Source of the DNA: Salinisphaeraceae bacterium UBA4764
Lineage (GTDB): Bacteria > Pseudomonadota > Gammaproteobacteria > Nevskiales > Salinisphaeraceae
Assembly (NCBI GenBank): GCA_002403445.1
Contig: DHHU01000043.1
Span: 1 to 7,076, forward strand
DNA: 7,076 nt
Reading direction: 5' to 3'
The notes beneath the pieces are model-generated. The model worked only from the letters and a program-made list of their open reading frames with translations. It was not told where the DNA came from and did no database searches. This document shows, in pieces, positions 5,608 to 7,076 of the stretch. Position 1 is the first letter of the stretch. The number at the start of each line of letters is the position of its first letter. A program made the position numbers and the translations under genes.

Positions 5608-5727
5608 ATGCGTCACGAAGGCCTAGAAACGGGGTGTGTCGAATCGCCCGGAATACACACAGGTGGGATGAAGGCCCCCCTTTACGGGGTTGATACTCGC
5701 TTTGATATCAGTCGGTCTCTGATATAA
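5608..5727 (+). CDS. Small ORF of unknown function, 39 residues
   Basis: I do not recognise this protein. The case for translation is a good ribosome binding site, GGAGG (5596-5600), seven bases before the ATG. The peptide begins MRHEGLETGCVES and ends TRFDISRSLI. It has one cysteine, no signal peptide and no membrane helix. The last codons overlap an inverted repeat (5705-5725). It stands alone on the plus strand behind a terminator and a palindrome. It could be a true small protein, the 5' end of a truncated gene, or a leader peptide. A chance ORF is also possible. Confidence 0.35.
   Translation: MRHEGLETGCVESPGIHTGGMKAPLYGVDTRFDISRSLI
5705..5725. repeat. Inverted repeat ATATCAG / CTGATAT
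   Basis: Perfect 7-bp arms around a 7-base loop. The related strings TGATAC and TGATAT recur just upstream (5690-5709), so this may be a cluster of protein half-sites. The spacing would suit a recombinase or regulator site, but no matching gene is present. Confidence 0.35.
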
Positions 5728-6326
5728 GACGCCATCATTGAGAGCCTCTTTAGGCTAACTGCATGCACTCGCTAACGCTTGCTTTCCCCTATCGGGTGGC
5801 TAGAACAATGGTGATGGTTAGCGTTAACTTATTTGCTGCTGCAAGGTCTCTTTCAAGGCCCATACGCAGGCTGCACTGGCTGTTGCACCGGGTCAGCTGA
5901 ATGGTCGACGGGAAAACGCACCTCACGGCGTGTGCCGAATGCCGACAGGCCATTGACCCAATGCTGCAAGGTGCCACGCACACCATAAGCTTATCTGTCT
6001 TGGCCACATAACGGGATAGCGCGAGGTTCTTTCCATCTGAGCAAGGTCCGCGACTTCGTCAGTAGCCCACCCTGAAGCGATCTAACTGCACACTCTGCCG
6101 ACTTAATCAACAAAGCTGAATCCGGGCAGAATTTGTTTGGAACAATCTAAATTCCGATCGTGTCAGCCAAAAGGTTATCAACGGCCCGGATCAATTCGAG
6201 TCCCTCGAGTGCTTGCATCTACACTGCATCCAGTAGCAGCCTGAAAAGGTCAGACGGAACTTCATGGCACCAGAAACCGCTAAACCTAGGAAAAATGGGT
6301 GCGGTTCCAATTCTAGGAGAATTAGT

Positions 6327-6407
6327 ATGAGCCAAGTTCTGGCGGCAGATCAGAACCTGCGTTTGATGTCGCTGGATCAGCTACGATCTGGCCGGAACCA
6401 TAAGTGA
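6327..6407 (+). CDS. Tiny ORF, possible truncated ParB-like N-terminus
   Basis: A 26-residue frame with a good ribosome binding site, AGGAGA (6315-6320), ahead of ATG at 6327. The stretch LRLMSLDQLRSGRNHK is reminiscent of the opening strand of ParB-like nuclease or partition proteins, which often read L..IPLDQLRPS..NVR. After the TGA no ParB domain follows in any frame that I can identify. If the likeness is real, this is the severed start of a plasmid partition gene, which would fit an accessory replicon. The match is short and by eye, and chance is quite possible. Confidence 0.35.
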   Translation: MSQVLAADQNLRLMSLDQLRSGRNHK

Positions 6408-6588
6408 AGACCTAAACCATGGAGAACTGCATCATATCCGGATGGTTGGCGGTGCTATGGTCTGGTTCTGGGTGATGAAAGGACCGGATTGACAGATTAA
6501 TCCGGCCCAACTTGGCGATTTGCGCCCCCCTTTCCCGGGCCAGGCAATCGCATGAGCACGTTGCCCGGAATAGGAACCTGGCAACTGA

Positions 6589-7076
6589 TCAAGCGGCTTC
6601 ATTATAGTGAAGTGCCGCGTTGGGCGGTTCAGCCTTGGTTGCCTTGGGTCGCGCTTCTGGTTTGGGAGGCAATGCCGCCTCAAAACGCTTGAGCCGAAGC
6701 GAATTGGTCAGCACGAAGATGCTCGAAAGGCTCATGGCACCCGCCGCTATCATCGGGTTGAGCAGCCAGCCCGTGAATGGAAACAGGGCGCCGGCCGCCA
6801 TCGGGATCAGCAGCACGTTGTAGCCGTAGGCCCAGCCGAAGTTCATTCGGATCGTGCGCATGGTGTGCTGTGACAGGGCGATCGCGTTGACTACGCCCGA
6901 CAGATCGGCGCGCATGAGCACGACGTCGCCGGACTCGATGGCAATATCCGTTCCGCTGCCCACGGCGATGCCGACGTCGGCCTGGGCCAACGCCGGGGCA
7001 TCGTTGATGCCATCGCCCACAAACGCGACCGACCGATTTTCGCCCTGCAGACGCTTGATCTCGTCGGATTTACCGT
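6589..7076 (-). CDS. copA: Copper-exporting P1B-1 ATPase CopA, C-terminal part
   Basis: The last 162 complete codons of a copper-transporting P-type ATPase; the gene continues beyond the right edge. Visible in order are the hinge of the P domain, VGDGINDAPALAQ (around 7020-6982), and GSGTDIAIES. The next-to-last helix contains FGWAYGYN, and the last helix contains MSLSSIFVLTNS. The YN and MSxSS motifs are the Cu(I)-coordinating signatures of the P1B-1 group, which pumps Cu(I) (or Ag(I)) out of the cytoplasm. A proline- and lysine-rich tail of about 30 residues follows and ends in TGA at 6589-6591. No lesion is seen, in contrast to the ATPase relic at 221-1121. It is of a different subgroup from that relic, because the final helices are unlike. 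No terminator is evident after the stop. Confidence 0.93.
   Translation of the reverse strand, partial: GKSDEIKRLQGENRSVAFVGDGINDAPALAQADVGIAVGSGTDIAIESGDVVLMRADLSGVVNAIALSQHTMRTIRMNFGWAYGYNVLLIPMAAGALFPFTGWLLNPMIAAGAMSLSSIFVLTNSLRLKRFEAALPPKPEARPKATKAEPPNAALHYNEAA

Larger units (their letters stand above)
5207..6588. other. 1.4 kb with no convincing full-length gene
   Basis: Between the MerR remnant and the CopA end I find only short frames. Codon use is mixed, base composition varies, and several fragments look like decayed coding DNA: a minus-strand stretch near 5850-5985 with HWVNGLSAFGTRREVRF, and a plus-strand stretch near 6380-6490 with SEDLNHGELHH. I cannot assign either. Structured sites are listed separately. 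A further inverted repeat, CGCTAAC (5770-5776) and GTTAGCG (5817-5823), has 7-bp arms. No transposase or complete terminal inverted repeats are recognised. Confidence 0.5.

Noticed and set aside
5673..5689. CCCC/GGGG hairpin and G-run as a Tn3-family terminal repeat
   Set aside because: Only the G-run agrees. The rest of a Tn3-type 38-bp end is absent and no partner repeat is seen.
5789..6007. Minus-strand 72-codon frame with four to six cysteines
   Set aside because: There is no recognisable motif, start signal or conserved spacing. It lies in decayed sequence.
5901..6011. Plus-strand 36-codon frame with a CAEC motif (zinc-finger or haem-like)
   Set aside because: It has a single CxxC pair, no ribosome binding site and no second metal-ligand pair. 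The opposite strand gives an equally plausible translation, so neither is supported.
6432..6683. Minus-strand frame overlapping the copA 3' end
   Set aside because: It overlaps the real copA C-terminus in another frame and has a biased, motif-free translation.
1..7076. tRNA, rRNA or CRISPR array
   Set aside because: No cloverleaf with a TTC-A-A arm, no rRNA-like segment and no regularly spaced direct repeats were seen on either strand.

Overview
The window looks like part of an accessory region (plasmid or genomic island) from a GC-rich proteobacterium, most likely a gammaproteobacterium. The reasons are a Tn501-like MerA, a Gram-negative style CopA C-terminus, proteobacterial Shine-Dalgarno spacing and GC-rich codons. 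A finer assignment cannot be supported from sequence alone. Every gene I trust is on the minus strand, so gene order below reads from the right edge to the left.

Layout, right to left. (1) 7076-6589: the C-terminal end of an apparently intact copper-type P1B ATPase (CopA), running off the right edge. (2) 6588-5207: about 1.4 kb without a convincing full gene. It holds a plus-strand hairpin terminator, a perfect 14-bp palindrome, a duplicated 12-mer and two tiny plus-strand ORFs with good ribosome binding sites. (3) 5206-5018: the C-terminal stub of a MerR-type regulator that has lost its DNA-binding half and one of the three mercury-binding cysteines. (4) 4998-4967: a MerR-type promoter/operator. 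(5) 4927-3278: complete mercuric reductase merA with an N-terminal metal-binding domain. (6) 3258-3022: a decayed membrane segment that resembles a P1B ATPase. (7) 2653-2066 and 1953-1426: an intact TetR-family regulator followed by an AhpD-like/carboxymuconolactone decarboxylase-family protein. The second gene has its own promoter, whose 17-bp spacer is filled by a palindrome. A strong intrinsic terminator lies beyond it at 1312-1282. (8) 1121-221: a heavily decayed P1B ATPase with a stop, frameshifts, an internal deletion and a mutated phosphorylation loop. (9) 220-1: AT-rich DNA with nested palindromes and no gene seen.

Functionally this is a metal and thiol/oxidative-stress neighbourhood that has been rearranged and partly ruined. 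MerA reduces Hg(II) to Hg(0), but no merT, merP or merC is visible and the regulator beside it is broken. The TetR/AhpD-like pair is intact among the relics. The TetR protein has a Cys106 and a Lys175 at the same positions as the redox switch of E. coli NemR, so the pair may be a small self-contained electrophile or oxidant response unit. That is an inference, and it is the most interesting lead in the window.
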